From contig OX467091.1 in assembly GCA_950106755.1 (NCBI GenBank), forward strand, positions 27,173,538-27,237,537: a stretch of DNA of 64,000 bases, in the 5' to 3' direction. Shown here piece after piece: positions 36,935 to 49,770 of the stretch. The translations under genes and the position numbers were made by a program. The DNA is from Climacium dendroides (Eukaryota; Streptophyta; Bryopsida; Hypnales; Climaciaceae). Within the stretch, counting starts at the first letter, position 1; the number at the start of each line of letters is the position of its first letter. The notes below the pieces were generated by a model that searched no databases, was not told the origin of the DNA, and saw only the letters and a list, made by a program, of their open reading frames with translations.

Positions 36935-37195
36935 AAAGAAATCACTAGATTGCCTTGCCACAATGGACTTCACTGTTTCTAGAAGGTCGTTCGGATCCAA
37001 AGTCTTGTTCTAAACCTTGAGCCTGCCACTCAACCACTCCTTCGCAAGCTCCGTGGCCAAGCTCTTATCCACCCTTAATTCCAGCTCATTAATATGAGTT
37101 ATTTTTTTTTCAGCCAAGAACTTATCCCACTCAACTGTAGTATACGCAATGTAGTCCGGCTGCTTATTTAGAAGCCAACGACGCTAGCGTTCGAG
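36935..37195 (-). pseudogene. Unrecognised coding fragment beside element B
   Basis: Minus-strand frame with RRWLLNKQPDYIAYTTVEWD and LRVDKSLATELAKEWLSGRL, carrying a TAG after LKV and others at its ends. It lies between element B and the possible left end of the large element at 37204. It might be a 5' part of the decayed gene at 30611-33335 that B separated, but no direct link can be shown. Confidence 0.3.
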
Positions 37196-37203
37196 CGTGG
37201 AGG

Positions 37204-37345
37204 AGTGAGCTTGTGAGCTATGAGCATGAATCTTGTGAGTAGTGAGCACCGAAAGCTTATTTTCGGAAAAAAATTTCATCCAATTTTTTTTTCATCCAAA
37301 AACTTACTATATATAGTAATTTTTGTGACCTATAACCGTGGACCC
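37204..37345 (+). repeat. Left end repeat (inverted match to 57590-57700)
   Basis: Contains GTGAGCTTGTGAGC, TATGAGCATG and GACCTATAACCGTGGA; the last is partly duplicated (CTATAACCGTGG twice at 37331 and 37347). Confidence 0.6.
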
Positions 37346-38141
37346 TATAACCGTGGTTCCTCATTCAATTTTGGGTTTGGGTTTTGGAATGTCCATGAAT
37401 TTTTTGGTGGTCCATTTAGGCTTTCAAGTTTTGGGCAAAGTTCAAACACTTCTGTAGGTTCTGAAGCAAAAAACATGCCAACCTCTTCATGTATATTGAA
37501 CTTATATTACTTTGCCTATAGCCAATTGCATTTATTTAACTCACTTGAATGAATCAGGATAATTATGGCTTTCAGATATCCCATATCAATTGGGATTTCT
37601 AAATTCTAACATGCAATAGGAGAAATGAGCACATGCTAGATTGCTGAAGAACGGATAAAGAGGGATTAGAAAAAACTTGGAGAAGAGTTTAAAAAATTGA
37701 ATACAAGAAATAAGGCTGCTTGAAAAAAAAATTAAAGCAAAAAAATAATGAGAGAAAAAAAAAGAAAAGGAAAAAGATAATGAAAGAAAGAAAACATTAT
37801 AAAAATAAATAAAAAAATGAAACACAGACAACATCAAAAAAATATGGAAGAAGGTATAATTTAAAGAACTCTATATTCATACAAAATGGGTTGAGAATTG
37901 CAAAAGGGTAGAAAATGAAGCAAACACAAATGAGTTACTTCTCCAAGTGTTTCCTATTACAGTAAGATATGACGTGAAAGCTCGTACATATGCATTCTAA
38001 CCATGTATTATATTTTTTACTTATGACAGAAGCTCTTGTACTTAGTGACATCAAATACTTCTTTTACTTCATGTGCTTCAAATGCCTTTGAATTGAAAAA
38101 AAGCAATATGAATGAAGTACATTCAGAAGAAGACTACATGC
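37346..38141. other. Noncoding region 3' of the transposase gene
   Basis: AT-rich; an A-rich low-complexity tract spans 37680-37850. No gene seen. Confidence 0.5.
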
Positions 38142-41100
38142 CTATTTTGGAAGTATGATGATCCCTGCACTAAGTAGTATTAGTTTCAGTTCATTGAAGC
38201 TGTAGGTAGGTGCATGAATGAATTTGTGATCATGAATGTTCATCTTACAGAAGTACCTGTACAAATAGTACAAGTGTTTACAGTTCACGTATTGTTGCCG
38301 CCCTCCAATGGCAGATATAGCCATATTCACAAAGTCCGGACATGTACATGCAGGAAACTGGCCTATCGTGATTCGATAGACGTGCTTGCTACGGTGAGCT
38401 TCAGTCTCCAGCACCACTATTGCACCAAGTCCTGGAAACGGAAGAAGGGTCACTCCTAGAATTTGCCCTTTGACATTTCGAGCACTCTCCCATTTGTTTT
38501 GTTATTGCACAGTTGGGACATTTGAAAGTCGCCTAATGGCTCGGTTGTTCCTCACTGTTGGATAAGCATCTGGGTTTGATGGACAAGGTTGGTCAAAAAT
38601 GACAAGCTCAAAAATGTGCGACATATTGAAGACCTCACGTGTTGATAGTGAAGGGCGCTCTTGGAGTTGGAAACCTGCGTGCTGGAGCAACAAAGTTTCT
38701 TCTTGATTGAGGTTAGTTCCACTAAGAACTGGCCAAACATCGGGTACCTGAGGCCAATCAATGACCCATTTCCGCTTGGTTCCTTTCACACATCGCTCAA
38801 TGTCATCCCAACAGAACCAGAAGTCTACCAACACCTCACGCTTAGTCCCATACTCTTCTTTCCTACCACGATAAGTTGGGAGCTGGGTTTCCCTTTTTCC
38901 CCTTTGCAATCTTGGAGATACACTTGGTGTTCGACGTCCGTTGTTGAGCTGAACATCTAGCATTTGATTTGTGGCTAATCCTTGCAATGTGCCACTTGGA
39001 TGTGTCACAGTCACTTTCGAATGCTACTGTCACATAATGTGAGGGATTCTCTTGTCTCCGTTCTACATTGCCCTGTAATGACTCTTCTAATGTCTTTGTA
39101 GACCTCGTCCGCACACGGGGTTGAGAAAAGTTGACTTTATCTAGTCTATGTGAATCTCCGGCATCACCTATAGGTACATCAAGCCTCCACTTTGTGCTCC
39201 CAAATACTTCTTCTCCTTCCAAATGTGGTACTCGAGTTCCCACGCCATGTGCTTCCGGCAATGTGTTCAATGCCTCTGCAATTTTCTTAGGACATCCGAT
39301 ACATCTTGCAGCTCTCAACTTCAATTCTCCCTTGGATGGTCTAGATCCAGATGCATGGCCTTTTAGGTAAGCCCTATAATTTGTCATTTGCATCCAAGCA
39401 CGAATATTGTCATCACAAGTGGCGTCAAACAAATTGTTTGCTCGTTTCCCCGACATTTGAAGCCACTTGTTATGAACCGTTTCTGACAAATTACAAAAAG
39501 GCATGTCTGTCATCTCTTCCAAGCTGAGGCCCTACAAATCCAACCATAATAAGGTATGAGAGAAGAAAGAGATACATGTTTTTGGTCCTAATTCATTTGA
39601 TTTTCTTCCTATAATGTCAAGTGATGTACAACTTAGTTTGATGTGAAGATGAATCAAAGCCATTAATATGTATAATTCTAAAAATGGTGAATACAAGGCT
39701 TCTTTACATTGGATGAAAAACATACAAAAAAAGTATCTTATGTTAGGCCTTTCAAGTATCAGATAAGTAGAAGGTGAAAGAAATGTGAGTAGGAGGAGGA
39801 AGAACATTTACTAGAAGGTATCGTCCACTTTCAAATTCCTCTTTTTAATAGTCATTTTGAAGAGTATGCAAGATCCTTTTCAAAACCAACAACATTTTTA
39901 CTTACCATTGTCATGAAGCCTCCCCATTGTAAATATCGAAAATGCCAAAATGCTAGCCAATGGTCCAAGTGATGCAGTGAGTCTGGACTTGCCGCTCCTG
40001 ATGACAACCACCACGACCGGATGGCAAGATATCGTGTTTCCGCTTCATCCACTGTCTTGGACTCCTTGTACTACTTACATAGTGCAATATGCTGAAATTG
40101 ATACGCTTGCTTAATGTGCTTCTGTGTATGCTTATGCAGAGAATTACTCCAATGTAGTAAACATGTCCTCTCACGATTCTCCATTACCTCATGAACAGAA
40201 CCACTGCCGTAGACAATGCGAACCGCATTCCAATTGGCCATAGCACTGTCCGCCATGAAACCCTTGAAGTTTGGCTTCTTTGTTCCATGTTTGGACATGA
40301 CAGCATTCAATGACCTCCAAAATTGCACTTGGACTTCAGTATCCTCAGACTGCATGTCGCAGACTGCAATGGTCATTACCTTCTTGTATTGGGAGTCGTA
40401 CACGTGGCAGGCCATTGTAGTCCAGTCCTTCACGTGCTTCACGTGGTCAAACATCATCCATGCATTCTGTAGATCACCTCTTGCTTGCATGCGCCTTATT
40501 AGGTCCACTCCACTCCCAGGTCCTTCGGTGAGCATTTTGAAAATGTACACCTTCTCTTTGCCTTGTCCTGGGAAGACACTGTCGTGTATGAACTCGAACT
40601 TCGATTCCCTCTTCATGGTCATTATGTTGTCAATGACCCCTCCTCGATTGTTAGAGCGGAAAGAAGAAATAACATTCCTTATACTAGGACTACTTAGCAA
40701 CTGGAAGCGGTCCATGACCTCTTCCATTTCCTCCCCCTTCAAGATTTGCTTCTCTCCTTTTCCGTGGTGAAAGAGGTGGTTTGTAAGGAAGTCTTTGCTC
40801 GCGGACAACGCGATGGCGGAGTTGATGGCTGTAGGGGTTTTGGCAACTTGCTCTGCAATGAGTTCACTAATTTCCTTGGCTGAGTCTCTATACACGCCCT
40901 TTGCTACTGGGTGAGTGTAGTATCCTAAGTGAATGGCGGCCCTGGTCATATTTGGATTGTCACAATAGCAATAGTAAATGCGTGCATCGCAAGTACTGAG
41001 GCATGTAGGAATAGTTTTGCAGACCTTGCAAAGTAGTTTGCAATCTTTTGGCGGAATGTTTCCTATTGCGAAAGGAAATATTGTAGAGCCACTCCACTCT

Positions 41101-42137
41101 GTTTCGTTCTTCCTAGCAGCCCTTGTGAAGTATTCACAGTCAACATTCTCACAAATAAGATGACCGGCGCAGAAAGACTTACGGAACTTCAGGTTGTCCG
41201 AGTTCTGGATGTTGGTGGTCGTCAGCTTGCACCAAGGGTGTCCGTCGTAGCGCTTGTCCATTCCTTCTAGGTTTTTAGCGGATGATGAGGATGAAGAAGG
41301 TCGACACGAAGGTAGTTCGAAGATGGCATCTTCGTTGTATGTCGGAGGTAGGAATTGCACTTGTTGGTGCTTCACAGCGTTCATGTCCAATGTGGACAAC
41401 TCGTTTCTGGAACGATGAAGATTTGAAAGTCCCTTCAAGCATTCCATAATACTTTTGTGATCGGCAGGATTTGGGTGAAGCCTTTCTTTTAGGAAGCTAG
41501 GGTGGACGGCAGTACTAGACGGAGTTCTCTGTGAAGATTCTACACTTTTGTGATTGATTGACACCCTTTGGACAGTTGATGGCTTTCGTGTAAGGGTTAA
41601 GGTTGGAGACTCTCCTTCTGATTCACTGGACAATTCAACTATAGTATCCAACTGCTCTAGTTTCACCACTACGGGGGCTGCTCTTCCAGAAAATACTTGT
41701 GGACTATCAAGAATAGGACTTCCAGTATCCGTCTCTACAATGATAGGCTTGTTGACTGTTGAATCCCCTGATTGGCGACTTCCTACCTTAGTGGACAAGG
41801 CTAGCATGTGTAAAGGGAGACCGTATGCCCTATAATTTCCGGACCCTAGGTACCAACAGTAGCCATCACTTGAAGCGGACTTGACAATTGGAATGGACTG
41901 CTGTATTTCACCGGATTCAAAGTGCTTCTCTTCTTCTACGTAGATGGACGACTCAACAAACTTGAAGCGTACATGAAGCAAGTGGTTGGACACAGTGGCA
42001 CATCCCCGTTTGTCTAATGGAAATACTATAGGAACCTCATGACCATCTGCTCGAATACTAGCCATCCTTCTACCAAGAGACGATTCAATGGGACGAATTT
42101 TAGGAATGGCTCCGCAGTCTATGCTGTGGCCATCCAC
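38142..42137 (-). pseudogene. MULE/KDZ-like transposase with SWIM zinc finger, degraded
   Basis: Exon 1 is complement(39906..42137), 744 codons with TAG at 40071-40073. A 374-bp GT-AG intron follows. Exon 2 is complement(38142..39531), with a frame change near 39020-39050 and TAA at 38502-38504. A cysteine cluster (CKLLCKVCKTIPTCLSTC) near residue 360 precedes an RNase H-like core. In it MMFDHVKHVKDWTTMA offers the first aspartate, FKGFMADSAMANW the second, and CLLHWSNSLH the usual cysteine/histidine. The third acidic residue is uncertain. The last segment has a SWIM finger: CTCPDF then NCKHLYYLYRYF (38290-38380). The MULE or Zisupton/KDZ superfamily fits. It presumably moved the surrounding element. 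Confidence 0.7.
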
Positions 42138-42777
42138 ACTTCTGTATTAGTATTCTCATACCATTTATTGTTTAATGTTGAAGGCAGCAAGGACGTACTA
42201 CTTCAAAAATTTAGTACTAGGGGCCATAGACAACTGTCCTGGCATTATGACGTGCATAATGGTAAAGGAGACCATCAATTAGAACTAGTCTCGTAATATG
42301 TGATGGGCGTTGGTCTCCAAAAGCCATATACATAAAAGCATCTCCATGTATAATAGTTGGTGTGTGTGAAGCCAAATCTAAGGATTTGGTTGTGGATCAC
42401 ATGATTAGTGGATGGTACTATTAGGAAATCTTTTTGAGATATGGTGGCTTGGAAGTGGAGTAATGTAAAAGGTGGCGTGGACAGTTCATGGGCGGCTCAT
42501 GTCGTGCGAATCTCTAGAATCCGCATCCAAAATCGGCGCAATCTCTTGACATTCATTTGGACGGCGCATTCATAATGCCGTCAAGTACTGCCCAACACGT
42601 TTAGTGAGGACAGTACAACCTAGGCCCGAGAAGTTCGACATTACATTGGAAAGAGGCCTCCACTCCTCCGAATAGTATATAGAGCACGTCAAAAATTGGA
42701 ACTCATTCTATATGATTTCTAGAGTGTCTTGGGAGTTCCGTTTTTATGAAGTGAGTGATTCCATGTGCTTGTAGTCC

Positions 42778-43113
42778 ATGCTCTTAGCTGACTTGAGCAT
42801 TGTTTTAGAGAAAGACCTTCAGAGTAGGAGGAAGACAAAGCGTAGGTCATTTTTCTTTTCTTCTAGGAAAGCTTTGAAGAGAGCGAGGATGACTCGTGCT
42901 AGGAAGCAAGTCTCAAAGGTAGGTGATAGTGGGAGTGAAGGATTGAGGAAGTCACTTTGCTTTGAAGGTGGAGTGCATAGTCAATTGGAATTGGGCGGAA
43001 GTTCCAATACGACATTGACAGAGGAAGATCATCCGGATGATCACACGGACAAGGAAGACAGACCAACTCAAGATGTACCTACTATAAGTTGGTTTTGCTT
43101 CTCTTGTATTTGA
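42778..43113 (+). CDS. Small basic/acidic protein, divergent from the transposase
   Basis: A 111-codon frame starting MLLADLSIVLEKDLQ, with a lysine/arginine-rich segment (ALKRARMTRARKQVSK) followed by an acidic tail (TEEDHPDDHTDKEDR). It starts ~640 bp from the transposase start on the opposite strand. Divergent accessory genes are known in some Mutator-type elements, but I recognise no family. It may be an exon of something longer or a chance frame. Confidence 0.3.
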   Translation: MLLADLSIVLEKDLQSRRKTKRRSFFFSSRKALKRARMTRARKQVSKVGDSGSEGLRKSLCFEGGVHSQLELGGSSNTTLTEEDHPDDHTDKEDRPTQDVPTISWFCFSCI

Positions 43114-44049
43114 ATTGTCTTGTACTCTGCTCTGACTTTGCCATCACTCAACACAATTGAGGAGTAGTCTTGCACAAGTTCTTATGAAGAAAATGGCTTT
43201 CGAGAGAGGTTTCTGGCTGTAGCCTATGGTGGCATAGCACCATTGGGAGTGTATATTTAATTGCAAGTGTGAAGTCCAGGACGACTAGACATTAAGAATA
43301 TAATGAGAGAGAAAGATGATTTCCTCTTCATCTGCCGAAGGTGTTCAAGGGAGTATCTAGGTGAGTTTAATGACAGTGTTTTAGTGACGAGAATTTGTTG
43401 AAAATAGAGGTAACAACATGTCTTAGGAGGTTCTCATATGGCACTCCTGGAAATGGAGTTTACATGTAGATTGCATGACGTGCAAGAAGTAAAGGCTAGC
43501 CCAAGGATAACTATGTGTTGATGTATATTTTCTTAAAATGAATGTTCTCCTCCTGCTCTTGAGTACCTTGATTGTAGGACATATACGTGAAAACATCCTA
43601 GAGTGTTTGACACATAAATTTCTTCGGTCCATCCCTGAACCCTTTTGGATTGCTGAGATCAAAATGACAAGACGAAAGTGGTGCCTAGGACATGATAAAT
43701 AGAAATGTAGTACCACAATCACATTTGCATGTGGTAGATATGCATTGAGACATGTAATGGCACCCAGCAATTCAGTAAAAAACGAATTATGAAATTTAGT
43801 GCATAGTTTGGCCACCATGCTCTCGGGAATGGCGTTGAAGAGCGTTATTTCTCAAGGGATTAGGACTATGGAAAAGAGAGTGGACAATATGTATACTTTG
43901 AAGAAGTAATGGTGCCCCGAGGTTTTGCACCCTGATCTTAAACATTGACACATCAACATTCCGAGTGTCTTATCGTCTCTTCAACATTTTTAGTAATTAG
44001 GAAGAGTACAGTTTCCTCTTCCTCAAAGTTGTTGTCGACCTCCACAGCC
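43114..44049. other. No recognisable gene
   Basis: The minus-strand 131-codon frame at 43423-43818 has no recognisable domain. Nothing else stands out. Confidence 0.4.
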
Positions 44050-44870
44050 AATTAGTCTCACGCCGCATTACTCGCGGGCAAGTGGTCTCGCCGCTGCCTC
44101 ATGGCGCGTCCCTCGAAACGATGCCCGCCAACGCGTCACTCCCGCCGATGCCTCCTGAAATGCGGGAAAGGACCTCTTGAGGGTCCACCTGCGTTGAAGA
44201 GCGGGCTATCCCCGATTTCCCTCCCCGACGGCGAATACGAGCAATGTAGAGGCTTACCTTATCCCGCCCTTTGCGCCGATGCACGCCTCTGAGCTTGGAT
44301 GTAGGCAACTACAGTCGAGAATTTTTTAATTTGCAAGGACTTCGTGAAGCAGACGAGAGTCGACCCCATCCCAAATCGCACTACAGCGCGCACATGGAGG
44401 TCTGCTCTTCGCGGTGAAGTGGTCATTGCGCGTGCACACGACTCCTTGCATTCACGGCGCATGTCTCACGTCCATCACTTTTCCATGTGCAGGACCAGCC
44501 CCAGATGGCTCGGAGCACAAGAAGCTGCGCGAGACTTCCAGTTCCTCAGGGTTACATGGACGTCTGGACGGACGTCCAGCGTCCGCGTTCGCCGGTTCCC
44601 GAACGTCCGCCGACATAGGACGTTCCGACTGTCCCCGTCCAGCGGACGGGCGGATTGGCGGACGGGGATTCAGACGAGGCGGACGGGAAGGCAGATGGGG
44701 CGGACGGGGCGGACGGGAAGTCGAACGGGGCGGACAGGAAGGCGGACGGGGCGGACAGGAGGACGGACAGGGCGGACGGGGAGGCGGACAGGGAGGCGGA
44801 CGGGGCAGACGGGAAGGCGGGTCGATGTGGGGTCGTCCAATCGGGCGGAAAATGGGATAAACTTCGGTGT
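44050..44870. repeat. GC-rich island ending in GGCGGACGG minisatellite
   Basis: Abrupt GC-rich segment in AT-rich DNA. 44630-44830 is built of ~9-10-bp units such as GGCGGACGG, GGCGGACAG and GACGGGGC. Long frames exist on several strands at once because the repeat lacks stops. The same motif forms islands at 45960-46320, 49320-49480, 50160-50430, 60790-61080 and 61740-62010. Confidence 0.75.
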
Positions 44871-44879
44871 AGGGATGAA

Positions 44880-45955
44880 ACCATGGGGTTTTTTTCAATT
44901 TTTGGAGAACTGCTAAAGTGGCAATATACGACAAAATAATGTTACTAAATTTTTTAGTATTCATCTATATTTTGGATAGAACTACCTTTTCATCCACATA
45001 TTTAGATGAGTTTCATTTGATGTGCGCAATTTCATCAAATTTTTTTTCTCTCAAATTCGAGCAATTTGGCATTACCATCCAATTTTTCTTCAAATTTAAC
45101 CTATAGATTTGGTGCAGTCCATTTTTTTTTAGGCATTTGGGCCTTCAATTGCCCCCAAAAAAGTTAAAAAACAATGGTTCAAACAAATCCAATCATCCAA
45201 ATAACCATAGGATGTTGTAACCCCTACATGCCCAAGCCTTGTTTTTTTTAAATTTCAACTTCCTCTAATTTGCTCTAAATTGAACAAAGAGCCCACATTT
45301 TGGTAAGATGTATCAATTTTTTTAGAATTGTAACCATACAAATTCAAACTAGACTTGTTAGAGATTGCATAGGAAAAGAAAGCACAACAATATCACTTGT
45401 AGAGTGAAAGATTATAACATTTGACTATGATGCTATTAAAATCGCAAAAAAAGTTGAAGCCTTTTTGGCAAGGCAAATCTAAAATGTTGGGGACCCAAAG
45501 AATATGAGGTTAATGGGCCGAACTTGCACTACCCCAATCAATTTACGGCTTTACAAAATTTACTCTATAATTTTTTAATATGAATTTCCAATGTGAATTT
45601 TCCTCCAAGATCTACTGTATTTGAGGCTCATTTCCAAAAGTCAAGATTGCACAAGGTACCCTTGCATAAAATCTCTTTTAGAAAATTAATTGTCATTTAA
45701 TTTCAAGATCGGACTTCTGAAGCCAAAAGTAGACTTCAAAAAGAATTTTCCAAAATTATTAGCTTACTAAAATGATGAAAAATAGTTAGGTTTTATTGAA
45801 CTTCAAAGTTTTGCAAATACCATATTTAATATTTTGGTGCCTCAAGCATTTAGGGGGTAATTACTATTATTTTTAACATCTTAATGAAGCCGACAAACCC
45901 ATTGCATTAAGTTAATTCATTCACAGTTGTTCACACTCCAAGTCGGAAGGGGCTC
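44880..45955. other. AT-rich DNA with a partial inverted copy of left-arm sequence
   Basis: 45530-45690 matches the reverse complement of 47610-47790 (shared GTATTTGAGGCTCATTTCCA), so a diverged relative of the arm repeat lies here in the orientation of the right arm. No gene seen. Confidence 0.5.
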
Positions 45956-45959
45956 ACAG

Positions 45960-46320
45960 ATACCAATTGGCGCTAGATCAGCCCACACCGTAAGGGAAAC
46001 AACTGTGCGGAATGGGCCGTCCGCGCCCCTCTTTATACCGTCCGCCGATGATGACGTCACTGCCCGAATCCGATGGGCGGACGGGCCGACCGCCAGATCG
46101 GACGGGCAATATGCCTCGGCGCGTCCAATTGCACGGCCTCGACGAACTGTGGACGACTGCATCGGACGGAGCCTGCGGACAGACGCTCCGACCGTGCGGC
46201 AGACGGACAACGGTCGGCGGACGGTCGGACGGATACCAATCGCACAGTGGATAGGCAAGCGGACGGCGCATGGGCGGACAGGCAGATGGCAGACAAGCGG
46301 ACGGCAGACGGTCCATTTTT
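45960..46320. repeat. GC-rich GGACGG island
   Basis: Interspersed GGACGG and GGCGGAC motifs less regular than at 44630-44830. Frames of 80-149 codons on both strands are repeat artefacts rather than genes. Confidence 0.7.
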
Positions 46321-46329
46321 CTAGCACAT

Positions 46330-47340
46330 TGAAGTTCATCACTTGGAATATCCTATGCTCGAGTCAGATTCGTTAAAAATTAATTATAAAATAAAATAAA
46401 TATGGCATGTAGTGAAATTTTCATAATTTATAACAGGACATAAGTTGAAATCTCAAAAAAAATCTTCATAAATGATGAAAAATGAAAAACAATATTGTCA
46501 ATGTGTTTAAAAAATAAAAAGAACAATATAAAATAATATAAAATAATATTCCATACATAGAGAACTATGCTATAAAGCCTTACTTGTAAAGTTTGATTAC
46601 CTTATTGTAAGCTTTACTTGTGAAGACTTAATTTTGGCTTCAAAAATCATGGTGATTTAAATTGGAGCCTAAAATGGATTACCAGCCTTCCTTGCATTAA
46701 GGCTTCATCGCAATAAGGCTTGATTTAGCTTGAATAAAACAAGATTTTGAAAAGTATGCCTTGAATTTAGCCACCCAAAACAAGATTCCGTGATGCCTTG
46801 TGTCATATTGAGCTTGCGATTCCGTATTAAAGGAGGACCATAGCTATAATTAACTAAATATTCCCAATCGAAAATTCGATATATATGAAATTTTGAAAAT
46901 TCAAAATTCAATTAATGAAAGATAATTCAATTAAAAAAGAAACAATTTCGTTTTGGCTCTGACAAACCTGACCTCAACATACGGTACCAAGACCACTTTG
47001 TAAATGAGAAAACTACATTTTTTGATTTAGAAAATTTCTAAATTTAAATTTTTGCACTATAGAGTTTTGAGCTTTAAATCTTTATAGTAGAGAATTGAGT
47101 TGAGAATCTAAGAAAAAAACAAAAATTCAAAAAAACTTAATTTTGTGGGCATTACATCGAAAATTGGAAAAATGAAAAAATTGCATTCGCAAATGAATCT
47201 TGTGAGTTATTTTTTTTTAAAAGATGCTTTAATTGCCCAATTTTACAAGAATGTCTATAACTTTCTCATAACAAATCCTAATTAAATGAATTAAAGCTTC
47301 CTAAATACTAAATAAGAAAGAAAATTATCTATAAGAATAG
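46330..47340. other. AT-rich DNA without a gene
   Basis: No plausible gene or element boundary. Whether the inverted-repeat arm continues into it cannot be told because the matching part lies beyond the window. Confidence 0.5.
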
Positions 47341-47461
47341 AAATTCAATTTCTTTTTTATTTGGCATTTTTCCAAATCTTTCTAAATTTCTAAATATCCA
47401 AGGCACAAAATTTTGGTGTGAACTATACTTTGAAGTCTAATAATACTTAACCAAGTTGCTG

Positions 47462-47464
<3 letters not shown>

Positions 47465-47530
<66 letters not shown>
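47465..47530. repeat. (AT)33 microsatellite
   Basis: Uninterrupted AT dinucleotide run; its counterpart in the right arm (63837-63868) is half as long. Confidence 0.95.
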
Positions 47531-47533
<3 letters not shown>

Positions 47534-48719
47534 TCTATTTTAAATCTAATTTTAGCATCAAAAATCCAATTTTCAAAATGATTGATTATGATTTTTTTAT
47601 TCAAGATTTTGTACAAGAGTGTCCATCACAAACTTGACTTTCATAGTGTTGAGGGCTTTTGGAAATGAGCCTCAAATACACTAAATCTTGGTAAAAAAAA
47701 CCACATTAAAGATTCATTTAAAAAATTGTAGAGTAGATTTTGAAATGCATGTGAGGCCCTTTATCCTCATATTTTTTTGGTGACTTGATTTCTTTCATAT
47801 TTTTTAGATCTTTCTGTAATTAGTTATGAATTTTTTTAAGTTGAAAGGCAACGGTCATTAAAAGTGACCATGTCCTAAAATGTGCTAGTACAATCAATAA
47901 AGCAAAATGTACCTCTTCGTCATGATCACTCTTAGAGCATGGGTGTTTTTAGAGCAAACTCCCTTATGGATTTACTTTTTTTAATTTTAAAGGAAAATCA
48001 TCTAAGTGACTACAATAAAGTACCTATGTTTTAGCATTAAACATGTTGATTACAAATGCATATTCTATATAAGAAGAAAACCAAAATATTAAATTTCTTT
48101 TTTATTTTTAAATAATAAATAAATAAACTTTTTTTTAAATTTTAGAAATAAAATATATAGAAACAAAAAGAAAAATGAAAAAAAAAATCTTTGTTTTTAA
48201 TTAAAAAAAAAAAAAAAGATAAACATGCATATTTTTATATATTTTTTTAATTGAGCCTTGAGAAAATTGAAGAGCACATGAATTGAAAACCTGGCCCTAG
48301 AATCCGGCCCAAGGGGTTTATATTAAGTAGGGCCGGATGGAAAAACTGGGGCCAGATTGAAGGCCGGATCGAAGGCAAATCCAGCCTTAGGCACAGTATA
48401 AACCCACCCTTAGATAAAAGAAGAACTTATACAAATGGAAACTAAATATGTTTTATTGCTTCATGTTTCAAATTCTCCAGGAAAAAAAACAAAACAAAAC
48501 AAAACAAAAAACAAAACACACCCAAAAACATATCTTTTATGGATTAGAAGATTATAATGTTTTTCTCATTACGACAGGGTTTTAGAGTTCTACTAATTCT
48601 AGAAATGTTGTGAAGTCTTACATTCTTTGTATACCCTTACTTTTAAAACAATCCTATTAAAAAAAGGGCATTACAAAATACAGTACAAACATGACGTTGA
48701 AGTGTGTGACATGCATAAG

Positions 48720-48908
48720 TTATATACATTTTTGGCTTCTCCATAAGTCCATATGTACAAAACACCTTGAAGTCAATGGAAATTGTCCATGAGGTTCAAA
48801 ACCAAAACCAAAACCAAAACCCTTCAAGTAATTGTTGTGATTGTAGCACCATTTCAATTCGGTCAATTGTAAATTATAACGTTTCACTTCATCACTAATA
48901 TTGATCAT
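48720..48908 (-). CDS. Short ORF of the arm repeat
   Basis: 62 codons, MINISDEVKRYNLQ..., with a GFGFGFGF run. The same frame exists in the right arm (62430-62596, plus strand), but there the tryptophan after HMDL is a TAG. Conservation is as expected for recent duplication, so it does not show that the ORF is used. No family recognised. Confidence 0.25.
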   Translation of the reverse strand: MINISDEVKRYNLQLTELKWCYNHNNYLKGFGFGFGFEPHGQFPLTSRCFVHMDLWRSQKCI

Positions 48909-49087
48909 GTTCTTGTTTTTTTCTTTCCCTTTGAAAAATCCTACATGGTGAAAAAATAAAAAAATAAATAATATCCTTTATGTCTAGTTAAAATTTGTAT
49001 GCATACAATTTCAAATGAATATTACAAATTTACAATTTGCTTAAAATAATGGCGTAATCTGAAATGTAGGAGACTAAGAGTTGAGGA

Positions 49088-49119
49088 TTTTAGGGTTCTA
49101 GGGTTTAGAGTTTAGGGTC
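49088..49119 (-). repeat. Short telomere-type repeat
   Basis: Imperfect TTTAGGG units (TTAGGGTTCTAGGGTTTAGA). The right-arm counterpart is 62220-62253. Confidence 0.7.
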
Positions 49120-49319
49120 TCACTGTAAACTTCAAAGACCTCTAAATGATTATTTAAAATTTGATTATAACTTGTCTATTTTTTATTTTCTGGGTTAATG
49201 ACAAAAGCATAGGATGCTGAAACTTTAATTGACCCAAAAAATCTGATAGTAAGTAAAGGCAAACGAGAAGAATCCTATGTCTCATGCCAATATGGAAAAA
49301 ATTTGGACGCCTTGAAATA

Positions 49320-49480
49320 CTAGGCGACGGACTAGGCGGACGGGGTGGACGGGGCGATCGACCCGGCTGGCCGTCTGCTTCGGCGGCGGACGGGGCAGCT
49401 TCGTCCGCTCGTCTGCTGACTTGGGCCACGTCCGCGTGGTCCGAGATTGGTCCGGTCCCGGGCCTCTTTTAGGTCTGGGA
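49320..49480. repeat. GGACGG island of the left arm (outer)
   Basis: GGCGGACGGGGTGGACGGGG-type sequence; counterpart of 61740-62010. Confidence 0.75.
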
Positions 49481-49505
49481 GCGGACAAGTATATTGGCCT
49501 AATCC

Positions 49506-49770
49506 AAAACTTCCGTTGAGAAAAGGAAAAGCGGTTGATAGCCTCCGTGAACGTGTAGAGAAAACCTTGATGAAAGCAAAGAACGAGCAAATGATGGGCA
49601 AGCCTAAGAAAGCTCGTGTATCTTCAACAGTACAAGAGAAAAGAGGGGGAACTCAAACACTTTCATCAGACGATGAAGAGAACACCATGAGTGATGAAGA
49701 TGATGGATTCCAATCAAGAGAATACAGTAGTGGGGCAGAGGTGAAAGGAGATAGTGATTACCACCCCTAG
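49506..49770 (+). CDS. Acidic ORF between GGACGG islands
   Basis: The frame covering NPKLPLRKGKAVDSLRERVE, KKARVSSTVQEKRGG and SSDDEENTMSDEDD ends at a TAG. It looks like the C-terminus of a larger nuclear or transposon protein. The right-arm copy (61720-61460, minus strand) has TAA in the same frame near 61606. Function unknown. Confidence 0.3.

Noticed and set aside
44344..44964. Several long arginine/glycine- or proline-rich frames (up to 190 codons) on both strands
   Set aside because: They are translations of the GGACGG minisatellite, open in several frames at once.
45917..46376. Frames of 141-149 codons on opposite strands
   Set aside because: Repeat-driven absence of stops in a GC-rich island; no domain.
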